Positions 24,285-36,825 of a DNA stretch of 64,000 nt are shown here, in pieces. The stretch is from Pseudeuparius sepicola (lineage: Eukaryota; Arthropoda; Insecta; Coleoptera; Anthribidae): positions 45,759,500-45,823,499 of the forward strand of contig OY987302.1 in the NCBI GenBank assembly GCA_963920635.1. Reading direction: 5' to 3'. The translations under genes and the position numbers were made by a program. Under the pieces are notes generated by a model. The model was not told the DNA's origin. It searched no databases and was given only the letters and a program-made list of their open reading frames with translations. Numbering within the stretch: the first letter of the stretch is position 1; each line of letters opens with the position of its first letter.

Positions 24285-25852
24285 CAGGGTGGCCCACCAC
24301 GAATTGCATCGATCTATATATGGAAAACTAAAAGTAGGAAAATTCTAAAAATTTGGCACCTCATCAATGCCGATGGGCGCTGCTCAACTAAAATATTTTG
24401 GCGAATCTGGCACTTCCGGTTATACCGGAAGTCGATATCAACTTTCCTATCTCAAATGGATCACTCTGTATATTATTGCTTTTTTGGATTCTAGACGTCA
24501 TTTTGGAACAAAAACATGCAGCATGTCCTATGTCTAAATCCAACCGTTTTTTAGATACTTGCATTTTTCCGAAAAAAATTACAGGTGCAGACCTAAAGTC
24601 AATTAGCAATTTATACGAGGAAACCGCAAAATTTCATAACGAATTTGTAACAGAAGCCCTGACCTAGTGACCTCTGCTGAGAAATAAATCCGTTCTTATA
24701 CAAAATATGAATAAAAATTACATTCAAAATGTGCTTAAATCTCGAAATTTTCAAATGGAAACCCCCATTTTTTTAAGGCGATCTTATTCACCACTAAAAA
24801 TGATGACAACTTTGTGTAAGGTTTCCTATACCTAAATGCAATAATTTTCGATTAATTTACGAAAAACCCATTTTTCGCCCATAAAAAGCGGGGTTTGCTT
24901 AACGCTTGGAAAATCATATTAGCCGTGGACGTTGAAAAGACAATCGCGGCTGTGGAAATGTCACTTGGTTTATAAATTATTGTCAACAATAATGCCGACA
25001 CGCTTAAATTACACAAACGAAGATTATGTATCGCACGTTCTTGATATTACTTTGTTGCATTCTCCGTAGATAATAAAACATTTAAATAATTCTTCGTTTG
25101 TGTAATTTGAGCGCGCCGGCATTATTGTTGACAATAATTTATAAACCAAGTGACTTTTCCTCAGCCGCGATTGTCTTTTCAACGTCCACGGCTAATATGA
25201 TTTTCCAAGCGTTAAGAAAACCCCGCATTTTATGGGCGAAAAGTGGGTTTTTCCTAAATTAATCGAAAATTACTGGATTTAGGTATAGGAAACCTTCCAC
25301 AAAGTTGTAATTATTTTTAGTGGTGAATAAGATCGCATGAAAAAAAAATGGGGGTTTCCATTTGAAAATTTCGAGATTTAAGCACATTTTGATTGTAATT
25401 TTTATTCATATTTTGTGAACACCCTGTATAAGAACGGATTTATTTCTCAGCAGAGATCACTAGGTCAGGGCTTCTGTTACAAGATGCCAAAAATTCGTTT
25501 TGAAAATTCGTGGTTTCCTCGTATAAATTGCTAATTGACTTTAGGTCTGCACCTGTAATTTTTTTCGGAAAAATGCAAATATCTCAAAAACGGTTAGATT
25601 TAGGCATAGGACATGTTACATGTTTTTGTTCCAAAATGATGCCTAGAATCCAAAAATGTAATAATATACAGGGTGTCCCATTTGAGATAAGAAAGTTGAT
25701 TTCGACTTCCGGTATAACCGGAAGTGCCAGATTCACTAAAATATTTTAGTTGAGCAGCGCCCATCATCATTTGTGAGGTGCCAAATTTTCAGAATTTTCC
25801 TACTTTTAATTTTCCATATATAGATCCATGCAGTTCGTGGTGGGCCACCCTG
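24285..25852. mobile_element. TA-flanked giant foldback, CAGGGTG ends, 1568 bp
   Basis: The arms (about 24285-25045 and 25093-25852, some 760 bp each) are reverse complements around a 50-70 bp loop. The ends read CAGGGTGGCCCACCACGAAT with TA on both sides. Inside the arms are further end-like motifs: TACAGGGTG at 25667-25675, a worn partner at 24463-24470, and CACCCTGTA at 25420-25428. The 89-aa and 79-aa frames are the same arm read on each side, so not genes. There is no transposase. Confidence 0.92.
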
Positions 25853-25938
25853 TATAGTTAGACATTTTGTAACAGATTTCTCGTTGAATGCGCCAAGAGG
25901 CTACCAAATATTGAAAGAAATTCAAGCAGTCGAATATA

Positions 25939-26434
25939 CAGGGTGAACCCAGATCGACTATACGATAGGTGTAAAAGACAAAAAAAAATACGAATTGAAA
26001 CTTGACCATTGGGGGATATCAGCTTTTCTTGATTAAAAACTAATTGGCACCATATTCTTATTTTTTTTCCAGGCCTTGATAGGGCAATTTAATAATTTTC
26101 AGTTCAGGTAAACTACCTTTCTTTAAGAAATATAGAAAAATTTTATTCGAAAAAGTTGTCGAATCTGAGTCACTGTACCAAATTTTAAAACAATTGGCAG
26201 ACTTTGATTTTTAGTTCAAATTTCAACTTTATTTTTTGGAAAAAAGACAAAGATTTTCCGATTGTTTTAAAATTTAGTACAGGGCCTTAAAACTGCATTT
26301 TGGAAAAAAATTTCTGATAAAATTTTTCGATATCTCTTAAGGAAAAGGCAGTATACCTGAATTGAAAATAAGTTTCGACACGAATTTTTTTTTGTCTTTT
26401 ACACCTATAGTATAGTCCACCTGGGTCCACCCTG
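25939..26434. mobile_element. TA-flanked foldback element, CAGGGTG ends, 496 bp
   Basis: The ends read CAGGGTGAACCCAGATCGAC and its near complement, with TA at 25937-25938 and 26435-26436. The inner parts also pair (AAAAGTTGTC..., AATTTTAAAACAATTGG-type blocks). No coding. It lies 86 bp from the previous element and 192 bp from the next. Confidence 0.88.
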
Positions 26435-27049
26435 TATATTCTGGGCAATGTATAAAAAGACAGGAGATAAAAGATATGATTAATAAAGAAACATACTTTG
26501 GTGAGGTGCCGTCTCACTTGCCTCCTCTGCAAATTTGCCACTGTTTTTGATACAAGTTTTTATTCACTTGCCCATCCAGTCAGGCTTCAGAATGTAGGTG
26601 GTACGTAGGTACGTATAGATTAGGTACAGGGTGGCCCATCCAAGCGGAAAAAGTGTGCTACGTGGAGACACGTTAACATAAAATCGTCATTCAAAAAATG
26701 AGATTGTAGTAAAAATTAAGGGGAATTCGAGGGTGTACCCTAATTTTGTATACGGGGGTCGGTAAAAAAGTAATCGCAAAAAAACATTTTTTGCAAAATA
26801 AAAAAAAATCTATTTTTTTTCCTACACATCCATTAGAGAACCTTTAAGTAGTATTCCCGAATATTCAGTTTTTTAATATAACTTCCGGTTATAGCGGAAA
26901 TGAAAGTGGTTTTCTCTATTTTACAACTTACACATTTCTCTTAACCATCACAGGATTCCTTTTTTAATTCTGAATCCAACGATATATAATTTGACCTATT
27001 TATCTCCAACCGCTTCCGAGATGTTTATCAGAGAAGCTCCATCAAACTA

Positions 27050-27820
27050 TATCTTTTCAACCTCAAATTGGGAATAATCAATTTCAAATTGGGAATAAAC
27101 AACTTCAAATTGAGAATAGTCAACTTCAAATTGGGATTAATCAATTTCAAATTGGGAATAGACAAATTCAAATTGGGAAGAGTCAATATCAAATTGAGAA
27201 TAAACAATTTCAAATTGGGAATATTAAATTAAAAATCAATAACTTCATAAAATAAAAACACTTATCAACAAGAACAACTCAATTGGTTAACTAAAGTTTA
27301 TAATATTAAGCAAAATTTCGACTGCCTGGTAAGGTTCAAAAAGACTTGGCCAGAAATGTTAGAAAGAAGACAAAGACCAAATCATTTATCTCCAACTAAA
27401 TTTAGCTTATAGAAATTAGAAAGTATAGGTAGTGCAAAATAACATAAATAATAAATTAACTGTAACGAGTTGCACCAGATTTATAGGAAATATACAGAGA
27501 TACATATACCAGAACAAGGATTAAATATATGGCAAAAATATTATATTTTAAATTCCATAAGTAGGTACATATTGTGTGTTTACTTAGATATAAGCAATTA
27601 AAATATTGCTTAATATGAAGTTGTTGATTTTCAATTTAATATTGAATATTCCCAATTTGAAATTGCTTATTCTCAATTTGATATTGACTATTCCCAATTT
27701 AAAGTTGTCTATTCCCAATTTGAAATTGATTAATCCCAATTTGAAGTTGACTATTCTCAATTTGAAGTTGTTTATTCCCAATTTGAAATTGATAATTCCC
27801 AATTTGAAGTTGAAAAGGTA
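27050..27820. mobile_element. Foldback MITE made of 21-bp repeats, nested in the mariner arm
   Basis: The ends read TATCTTTTCAAC on the left and GTTGAAAAGGTA on the right. TA at 27048-27049 is duplicated at 27821-27822, and the uninterrupted right arm of the host element shows the empty site (the complement of AAACTAGATACATGG). Each arm has about eight units of a 21-bp repeat (TTCAAATTGGGAATAATCAA-type) at about 27062-27230, with the complement at about 27622-27815. Because 21 is a multiple of three, both strands read through as a seven-residue repeat, but this is not a gene. The centre (about 27270-27600) is unique AT-rich DNA. Confidence 0.9.
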
Positions 27821-28017
27821 TAGATACATGGTCTCATGGTCGGTGTCTGATGTTCGATCTGAGTAGGCCAAACAATAAAACCAAATTTATGACAAATCAA
27901 GTCAGCCATGATAATAAAACTGACAAGCGAGTAGGCTGTCAATTCAATATTTCTATTTACGTGTCAGATTAGTCTAAAATTTTGTTGCTAAAGCTGTTAG
28001 TAGTTGCAGTTTAAAAA

Positions 28018-29079
28018 ATGTTTCTGAAAGAAGAATGCTGTGATATTTTAGAGATCTTCATCAAAAATGATAAAAGATAAGTAGAAACTTTGAGGGAGTA
28101 TTCTCGTAAATATCCAAATAGAAATGTTCCGAGTGCTTCATTTATATGTACGCTGTATCGAAGATTCAGATCGACAGGAAGTGTGATTAGCAAGAGAAAA
28201 AAGGGTTTAGAATTAGTGAGGACGAGAGAGAACGAATTTTAAATTATTTCAGAAGAAATAACGAAAAATCTCAGAGAGACTTACAAATTCCCCGGTCTAC
28301 AATACAAAGAGTAATGAAATTAAGCAAATTTAAAGCCTTCAAAATATTACCTGTTCAAAGGCTATTCCCTAGAGATGCTGCAAGAAGACTGGAATATTGT
28401 CAAACAATGTTAAACTTTTATTTTGCAAGAGGTGGAGCTGGATTTTTTAAACAAATTATTTGGTCCGATGAAGCTACATTTACAACGGCGGGAATATACA
28501 ACCGGAAAAATAGTATATTTTGGTCTGTTGACAATCCACGGGCATTTCGTGAAGTTGTGAAATCCGGCAGAAATTCCGTGGGTGTTTGGTGCGGAATTGT
28601 GGGAAATTTTATAATGGGCCCTCTATTTTATTCAGGAAGTATGACAGGTAGGAAATACCTACATTTAATCCAGAACAAATTGGAACAATACTTTGACCAG
28701 TTGTCATTAATTTTTCTTAACCAACTCCAAGAAAGACAATTAATATGGCAGCAAGATGGCGCTTCCTTCCATAACTGTGGGCCCATAACGGAATTTTTGA
28801 ACAATTCGTTTGAAAATTGGATTGGTAAACATGGAACGATAAGGTCCGCCACGTAGTCCAGATTTAACCCCCTTGGATTTTTTTTTGTGGGGGCATTTAA
28901 AAAATAAAGTTTATAAGAACCGGCCCGAAAATGTTGAGGAGATTAAAAGACGAGTAAAATTAGAAATTGATAGTTTAAACAATCGTCCCTTAATCTTTGA
29001 AAATGCCCGAAAAAATTTCTTAAAAAGACTTAGGTTATGTGTAAATAATAATGGAAACCATTTTGAACATTTAATGTAA
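28018..29079 (+). pseudogene. Mariner-type transposase (DD41D-like), inactivated
   Basis: Starts at ATG 28018 (MFLKEECCDILEIFI). The N-terminal helix-turn-helix includes a YSRKYPNRNVPSA stretch, the usual NRR.P motif region. The catalytic domain has WSDEATF (first aspartate), WQQDGASFHN (second), and PPRSPDLTPLDFFLWG (third). Between the second aspartate and the D of TPLD there are about 40 residues, near the DD41D type rather than DD34D. The end, LCVNNNGNHFEHLM, is the usual C-terminus. Damage seen: a stop at 28078-28080, a frame change near 28210-28235, and a one-base-type frame change near 28847. The length without damage would be about 350 aa, normal for the family. Confidence 0.92.
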
Positions 29080-29757
29080 ATTAACTTCTAATTTTTAATA
29101 ACTAATCATATTGTTGTTGTTATAATAAATATGACACTAGTAAAAATAATAAATGTTTCATAATTTCCACGAGATTTTTAATTAAGTTGAATGCAGTTGA
29201 ATGGCTATAGCCACTTTAACATTCAGCCTACTCGCTTGTCAGTTTTATTATCATGGCTGACTTGATTTGTCATAAATTTGGTTTTATTGTTTGGCCTACT
29301 CAGATCGAACATCAGACACCGACCATGAGACCATGTATCTAGTTTAATGGAGCTTCTCTGATTAATATCTCGGAAACGGTTGGAGATAAATAAATCAAAT
29401 TATATATCGTTGGATTCAGAATTAAAAAAGGAATCCTGTGATGGTTAAGAGAAATGTGTAAGTTGTAAAATAGAGAAAACCACTTTCATTTCCGCTACAA
29501 CCGGAAGTTACATTAAAAAACTGAATATTCGGGAATACTACTTAAAGGTTCTCTAATGGATGTGTAGGTAAAAATTTTTTTTTTTATTTTGCAAAAAATG
29601 TTTTTTCGCGATAACTTTTTTACCGACCCCCTATACAAAATTAGGGTACACCCTCGAATTCTCCTTAATTTTTACTACAACCTCATTCTTTGAATGACGA
29701 TTTTATGTTAACCTGTCTCCACGTAGCACACTTTTTCCGCTTGGATGGGCCACCCTG

Positions 29758-30266
29758 TACGCATTATGACGTGCTGTCACTTATTTTCCAGTGTCACGAT
29801 TTTTCGAATTCTCACAGAACAAGCTTTCGTGCAACCTTAATTTTGACGTGTAACATGCACATTCACTTTTTTGCATTCATTTTAAAGTTTATAGACTGTT
29901 ATACCTATGTGGCCATTTAGTTTATTTATGCCAAGTGCAGCATTTATGTACTAAAATTTAAGTTCTTCAGAGCTAATCAATATCTCACTATCTTAAATAC
30001 ATCTTTAGGCACAAGGAGCCTTTACACCATGGCATTAATCTTCGTCGAAGAATATGGCCTCGAAAAAGTTTTGTCGTATTTTTAATGCATTATTATACTT
30101 ACCAGATATTCAGCCTCCAGACGTCAATCGAAGTTCGTGTCAACTTACCTACACTTTTTGTATTTTATCCACAACTTTTTATATTGAGGTTCTTTTCGAA
30201 AAAATGAGCCATAAAAATGGAATACTTTTCCGACATACAATTCAAGAAAACACCATATTTCTTATA
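29758..30266. other. Noncoding spacer, nothing recognised
   Basis: About 500 bp between two TA-flanked elements. An 85-aa frame (30054-30311) runs into the next element and has no domain. Confidence 0.45.
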
Positions 30267-31089
30267 CAGTGTGTCCCAAAAAGTTGGAAAAGTATAGAAA
30301 ACTATTTTTAATCATTGCTTGTTTTATCTTTTGCAAAAGTTAGTGCTTGTCCTTAAATAAAAAAATATGCCCAATAAAAGTCGTGTAGGATAGATATTCT
30401 AGCTCTCATTGTCATTTTTTTAAATTTCCTAAAGAGAAAACTACTTCAATTTTTAAAAAAGTTATAAGGATACATTGTTTGCAATCAATAACTATGTGCA
30501 AATATGAAATTCGAAATGGAGATCTCAAATTTTATGTTTTTTTCAAAAACGAGACGATGCAGAATATTTTTTTTGTGTTTAGTCGCAACGTTTTTAGATA
30601 TTCCTATCATTCAGATATTCCTATCATTAAAAAACAAATAATTTGTGCCCACGATCTTAACCAAATGGTATGTTTGACAAAACTATTTGTTTATTAATAC
30701 AACAATGTTTAATAAGGAGCTGTATATTGTGGTATTAATAAAAAAATTGTCTTGTCAAACATAAAGTGCTTGGGAAACACCCTTCAAAAAATTATTTGTA
30801 TTTTAATGATAATAGACATATTCTGAGTTAAAAACGGTGTGACTAAACACTTAAAAACACATTCTGGGTTTTTTCGTTTTTGAAAAACTTAAAAAAATCA
30901 TAGTTGCATATAATTATCAATTTTAACCAACCTTTCTTTACAAGTGTTTTTCGTGTCTTTAAAATTAAGGTAGTTTACTCTAGACGAAGTTTAAAAAAAT
31001 GACATTGAGAATGAAATTTTCTAACAAATAAAAAAATAAAAAATAAAAAATTTACCATATTTATGATTCCAACTTTTTGGGATACACTG
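30267..31089. mobile_element. TA-flanked foldback element, CAGTGTG ends, 823 bp
   Basis: The left end CAGTGTGTCCCAAAAAGTTGG and the right end pair over about 22 bp with one change, and TA flanks both (30265-30266 and 31090-31091). Further inside, blocks such as TGTCATTTTTTTAAA near 30411 and its complement near 30995, and a TGTTTGACAA block near 30671 and its complement near 30755, also pair. The whole element therefore folds, with more divergence than its neighbours. No transposase. Confidence 0.85.
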
Positions 31090-33599
31090 TATATTCGGGA
31101 TGACTTTCTCAAGTAAAATAGAAGAGCTGCAAATTATTGCAATTTTACAATATGATCAAAAGAAACACATTTTACAACTTGCTTGCTCTGATCTCTGCAA
31201 TCCATTTTTATGTCGTTCTAGTAGGTAGTTTAAAATACCTACACATTTTTAACAATTCTGTAGAATAGTGATTAAAGTTAGGTAACTGAAACTACGTATT
31301 TGAAATAATTTTCTATTCTATTTATTATGAAAATATAATACAAAACTTACTATGTAGTGTTACAATAATCATGAATTGTGGTCAAGTACTGGACTGCAAG
31401 TGTACAGGTTCTGCAAGCTCTGCACTAGCCAAAGTTAAGGAATTTACAACTTTTCTTAAAAATTTTAAAATCTGCTGTAAATATTCAAAAAATCTTTGGC
31501 ATATCGCTACTCGTCGCGTATTCTAGCACGCTAGAGCGCTATATAGTATCATTCAATTGTAGTTAATATAATATATTTTATATAATATATAGACTAATTC
31601 CTCTAGCTAGACCTAGGTAAATAATACAGTATATGGTATTGCTTTGATTATATTTGTAATAATTTTTGTAAAACTATTGTTGAATCTATATTGCTGTATT
31701 ATAGGCAGACAGCTAAACTATAGCGGGGAATGGTGCTCTTATAAAACCTTTGATGTAATTGCGCTACTGTTTTATTGACTGTATAGAACCCCAGACGCTG
31801 CATTTTACGATATTACCGCCACTAACTTTTTACAACTATATTTAAAAATATTGCTCTATTGTTAACTCTTATTTATATTCAATTACATGCTAAAATTTTA
31901 TGTAGCGAAAATATCATTAACGGCTTCATCCGCATCCAGAATTTCGGTAATTATGTATCTGTGTTTAGGTTACTCTGCTATACCAACATCTTTCAATTCC
32001 ACTAGCAGATTCTATTACCTAAAGATATAATTAATCACACATACTCAGAATATTTTATAGCCGGTTTGACGCAACCAGCTAATAAAATATTTATCTTGAA
32101 GTTTCTAGATGAACGAGATCGTCTGGCGAATCATGATGTTTTTTTAAACATAATTGACAGGAGCACTATTCCGCCGTAATTTTTTGGGGAGCTTTAAGAG
32201 CACCCCGAACATTCGATGCGTTAACCCTTAGATCCTAGAGCTTAAACGTACGTTTCGTTATCTATATTGCTATGGTTTCAGACAGGCGTGGCCATCCTCG
32301 ACCCGTCTACTGTTTATTGCTTTTGAATACCCGGCTACCCGGGACGAACCGCCGATTTCAGTGGAAACCGCCGCCACTGACCGTCGTTTCCACGATTTAA
32401 ATGGGAAGGCACGCGGCAAAATTACAATATTACACCGCCGGAGACACTTCTGGCTGCTCCAGAGACCGGCACGGAATGTTCAACACGCCAGCGTGGAAGA
32501 GTTCGAAGTTTGATCGAATTACTGCGTATAGCACAGGAAAGAAGTTGCCCTGTAAGTAGGAAAGAAATAAAAGCCCAAGGCCCTCAGGACAAGACCGCAA
32601 TGATTAAACGATTAAAAGTAACAGATATATTTTTTAAAGGGATGAAGAAACCTCAGTGAGATATAACTATAGCAAGGATGATAGCTACGTTATAGAATAT
32701 TAAAGACACGTGTGGCTTATGATTTGATTATTAAAACTAGTAATTATAGGTCATATAATATACGTTTGTGTGGGAGTATTAATCTTGAACTATAAAAAAG
32801 ATTCTTGTATCAACTAACCAACGAACATTTATCGCACGTTGTTTTTCCCTGATGTGGGTTCTGTGACTTCCCATTTCAATAGCCAAGACCAAATGTTTGG
32901 CAAAATCAAAGCGATCTCTGAGTTTACTAATTTCACCTTTATTTCTACGATAGAAGATTATGGATCTTTGATTTAAACTATACGACATGTGACCTGCTAG
33001 CTCCTAGAGTGTATAATATAGAAGAAACTATAAAAGTCTGTTTAAGCTATTCAGATCGCCGAGGTACAACAGGTTCACACAGGTGGTTCAGTTACCAGAT
33101 CTACGCAGAATGCCACTCCAGCCTGATCTGAAAGCTACAATCTAAATAATATCTATGATGAGCCATAGAATGAGCAAGGTCATGTTCGTGCAATATGGAA
33201 TATTTGGCTTGAATCTTCGTTGACAGTTTTACCAAAGCATGTAAAACATGGAATTGGTAAAGGGCTAATGGATTGCATTCACTTATAATAGTGTATTCGA
33301 GAAGAAATTGTAAAGCAAGTGCTTAACTAGAGTATCCTAAGGCTAGACTTCTCCCAAGTGTACCTTGTGCTCTTTACTAGAATAATAATGTTACAATTTG
33401 TGTTTTATCTTCTCCAATAATTGTTTAGGCGTGTTTTATCATCATCATCCTTATTCTAGAAGCACATAGAAAAATTATCGACAAAACTTAACAACATAAT
33501 GTTTGTGGCAACGGAAGTTTACATGCACAGAAATCGTTAATTCTCCGCGACCGAGTTGTCTTAACTTGCCCCATGACCAGAATCCATAATTCGTATGCG
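31090..33599. other. Noncoding DNA, nothing recognised
   Basis: Mostly AT-rich. About 32220-32500 is of balanced composition and free of recognised repeats. No frame above about 70 aa has any domain. Probably intergenic sequence downstream of the scratch gene. Confidence 0.4.
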
Positions 33600-36500
33600 T
33601 AGCCTTCCCTTAAAACGTGGAAACAACCCTAACCGATTCCACGTGTCTGCATTATTCATCGCCAGCCGCTTTCATGTTCTTCCATCCCGATAAGTTATGC
33701 TGCGTTTATTCAGTTTTTCTTGCCGGGCTTGGCTTTGCTGCACGAGTTGGAATTGAAAACGGAGGAATATATTCGGAGCCGCCTTTGAGTGAGCGCAGGA
33801 CAAAAAACACGGGCTGTAAACCATTTCGGCGAGCATTTCTTTCACTTTTTACAAATAGCGAGCCATTCTTGGGTAGCAGTCGTTGTCGTGGAGCGGATAC
33901 GTTTCAAAAGATCCAAAAAGAGGAGTATGGTAAGGCATGGTTTGGGAAGACAAAACGATCCAACAAATAGTGTTTCAGTATTGATGTTGACATTCGTATT
34001 GAGTTCAGACAAGGTGAAACTATAGTCTATCCAAGTTACAGCTGCAGTAGATATAAACAAAGTCACATGACCGCATTGCGATCGATTACCAGGGTCTGAC
34101 TAATATGAGATTCCCAGTGGCTTGTAATTCTGAACTAATTATTTTAAAAGTTCTAAAAATTGTGTTTTTACCTTACGTGGATCTTTATAAATTTCCTTAA
34201 ATTAAGTAGCAAAATAAATTTACAGAATATTCTGCTCGCGATCCGATCTAAAATATGCTGGAAACTCGACTGAGGGAAGAGCCGGCCCTGCATTCTGGTC
34301 GCCGCGTAAACACTTGACATTTTATGACTGCCAGACCAATAAGAGAATAGGTCACGTGGTGTCCAATGTTTTGATCCACTGCCTCTGTAACTTGGATAGA
34401 CTTTAGTCATTTAGAATTATTAAATAGGCTAACACTACAGGGAATTTTGTTTATGTTTATATGCCTACACTACAGTCTTTAAGTTTTAATAATAATAATT
34501 TCTCTTTTACAGATCTCTGCTACAATTTTAATCGTTCTATAATAAAGTCACATTATATGTATACGTGTAAGTAATTATTTAGCATTAAGCGAAGCATAAT
34601 CAACTTGCCCTGTTCAGAATTAACCTGAATTCGAATAGCCAGAAAATGAACATCAATACGACGAAAACGTGTTAGAGTAGTAATTGCCCCATTGCATCTT
34701 GTGGCTAAGTGGGAGGGCTCTAGCCTAAATAATGGCTGAACCCCTTTACGTCCCTACATAATAGAGGCGAGAATTAACGCCATTATATCTATGACGTGTT
34801 TTTGATAAATTGGCCGCTTTTGATCCTTTGAAAGTGTTCCCAGACGGCTTGTTGACTAATTCCAGGAAAATGCTTCCGTGTAAACTGAATTGACTTAAAT
34901 TGACCACAATTTCCATTCGAAAGTCAGCCTCGATTGTTATTTGATTTATTGACGTTACGTGAGCGTCTTACGCTTTCGTTTTTTTTATGTGAATAATTTA
35001 GAGCGGCGTTTAGAATATATTCCGGTTGTTTTCAATCCTCCTCTTTCCCTAGCCTAGAAAATTGCTTTTGTATAATATTGCTTTTCGAGGAATTATTGCT
35101 TACAGTTGTTGCGGATGCCGCGAAGTCGGGAATCTCCCGGAATTTATTGCCGAAATTTTAAATATAATAACTCCAAAACGAAACAAATTGAAATTAAGTG
35201 TCTACTCCTAGTTTTTGCATTCCTCATCGCTACGTGCTGCTCTACTTCTATAGCTTTGAGCTAAAACTTGCACAAGAGTTTCCATGTGTTGTAAATTTCG
35301 CTAATTAAAATCATTGTCTAATTCGTTGTGTACAAATTACATATTCGTTGTTTTTGAATTCTTAACGAAGAACAGAGAACAGTAGTTATAGAATGCGAGG
35401 AACAATGAAAACAAAAGCGCAAAAAAATTTGTAAAATTGTGAAACGTATTAGAAAATTCAACAAATTAAGGCACGATAATATTACACGAGAAACTCTTGT
35501 GTAATTTACTTGCTTTAGGAGGCCAGTAGATTAGAAAAGTAAAAGAGAATTTGACAAATCGATACCTTGAATGACCTTTACTGACATTTTGTTCGAATTG
35601 GGAATACTGAAAGGATATTGTTCGTTACATTCAGGTCACTGTTTGCGTTTTCCTATTGTTACAGCTGCCCTCGTGTTGGGTTTTCAACGAACACTGCACG
35701 CATATGAAATGAGTACCTACCTAATTTTTAAAGAGTCATTTTATCATTTTATACTTCAGACTTCAGAGGGAACTGGAACAACGTATTCTGATGACAAAAA
35801 TTAATCACTCAATATAAAATATGACTGTAGTATTACCCAAATCATTTTGATTACTTATCTACTTCACCGTTGATGAATAAATTATTTAGGTAGAAAGAGT
35901 AACAGCGAATGTAAAAACTATTACCGAAATAACTTGTCGCCATCGGGTTGCTTCTTAATACATATCTAAATATAATAATTATGACCACAGCATATTTCGG
36001 GAAGTGTTTAAATCACCTTCCTTTCATTCAACGATACTTTTTCCATAATTGGTAACATCATTTTGTTGGCTTGTCATGTGTGCTATTTAATATATTTTTT
36101 AATAAAATTAGTGCTATTTTTATAACAAACTGAGAAGGCTGCCTCCGGATAGCACAATTTAAACGACCTTGTTATAGTAACTACGCTGTAGCGTTGCTTC
36201 GGTCTAATATCCGCAATTGCTCACCAGGTTCAATTAAGCTAAGAGAGAACGAAATACTCACAATAATTTTGTATGTTTTATAGAGAATCTACTGGCCTGG
36301 TTATATGTATTGTCCGGCACTACAGTAATTATACTGGCTAATGACTAGAGATGCACACTCGCCATGGCTCAGCGCTCGGACCTATTGCACTGGCCCAAAT
36401 ACTGTCTAAAATGCCTGCGGTATTCAACCACAGACGATCCTCATTTATTCATCGACACACAATATTACGTCTTAACGTATCTTTACTCTAGTAATAAATA

Positions 36501-36819
36501 GAATATGTTATGTATACAATTTTTCATATACGCTTGCAAAAATACTGCCAAAACTATGCTTCATTGATCTTTTTTTAAACACTATACAATTATTTAACTC
36601 TATATAACCGACTCGTAAATACATCTGGAACAGTACCTAAATTCAGTAAATTTAAAATTAGAAACGAAATATAATTGACTACAACTGGGACTAGGACGAT
36701 TGGATCCAACTGGGTTCGGGACTAGAGGCTGCGACTAGATTTTCGGCGATAGTGCCGCTGTAATGTATAATAATATCTCACTTAATTCCATCCTTATCCT
36801 ATGCATTAGTTACCGCTAA
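33600..36819. other. Intergenic DNA downstream of scratch, with balanced-composition islands
   Basis: Islands at about 33600-33900 and 34690-35060 are of higher complexity than the AT-rich remainder and carry no recognised repeat. The frames at 33617-33970 (117 aa) and 33789-34025 overlap and lack domains. I suspect regulatory or neutral unique DNA. The part from 35100 to 36800 is AT-rich with nothing recognised. Confidence 0.35.
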
Positions 36820-36825
36820 TTTATT
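36820..36825 (-). promoter_or_regulatory. Candidate polyA signal for scratch
   Basis: TTTATT on the plus strand is AATAAA on the minus strand. It is the first such hexamer I found downstream of the scratch stop codon, which would give a 3' UTR of about 830 nt. An alternative lies near 36443. Without transcript data this remains a guess. Confidence 0.35.

Larger units (their letters stand above)
26627..29757 (+). mobile_element. Mariner-type (DD41D-like) element with 535-bp inverted repeats, interrupted by a MITE
   Basis: The ends read CAGGGTGGCCCATCCAAGCG with flanking TA (26625-26626 and 29758-29759). The right inverted repeat is 29224-29757. The left repeat is the same sequence split in two, 26627-27049 and 27823-27938, by a 771-bp insertion with a TA duplication. 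Without the insertion the element is about 2.36 kb and encloses one transposase gene (28018-29079), now broken. The insertion must have come after the element landed or while it was already repeat-flanked, since the right arm lacks it. Confidence 0.92.

Noticed and set aside
24398..24667. An 89-aa protein with a hydrophobic segment
   Set aside because: It is an arm of a foldback, and the other arm gives a matching frame on the opposite side. No independent support.
27062..27230. Regular 21-bp repeats as a CRISPR array
   Set aside because: The repeats are directly adjacent with no unique spacers, they vary, and the genome is eukaryotic.
27584..27871. Frames of 86-95 aa with a leucine-rich-like seven-residue repeat on both strands
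   Set aside because: They are the 21-bp repeat of a foldback read in frame, mirrored in the other arm. There is no start context, domain or exon structure.
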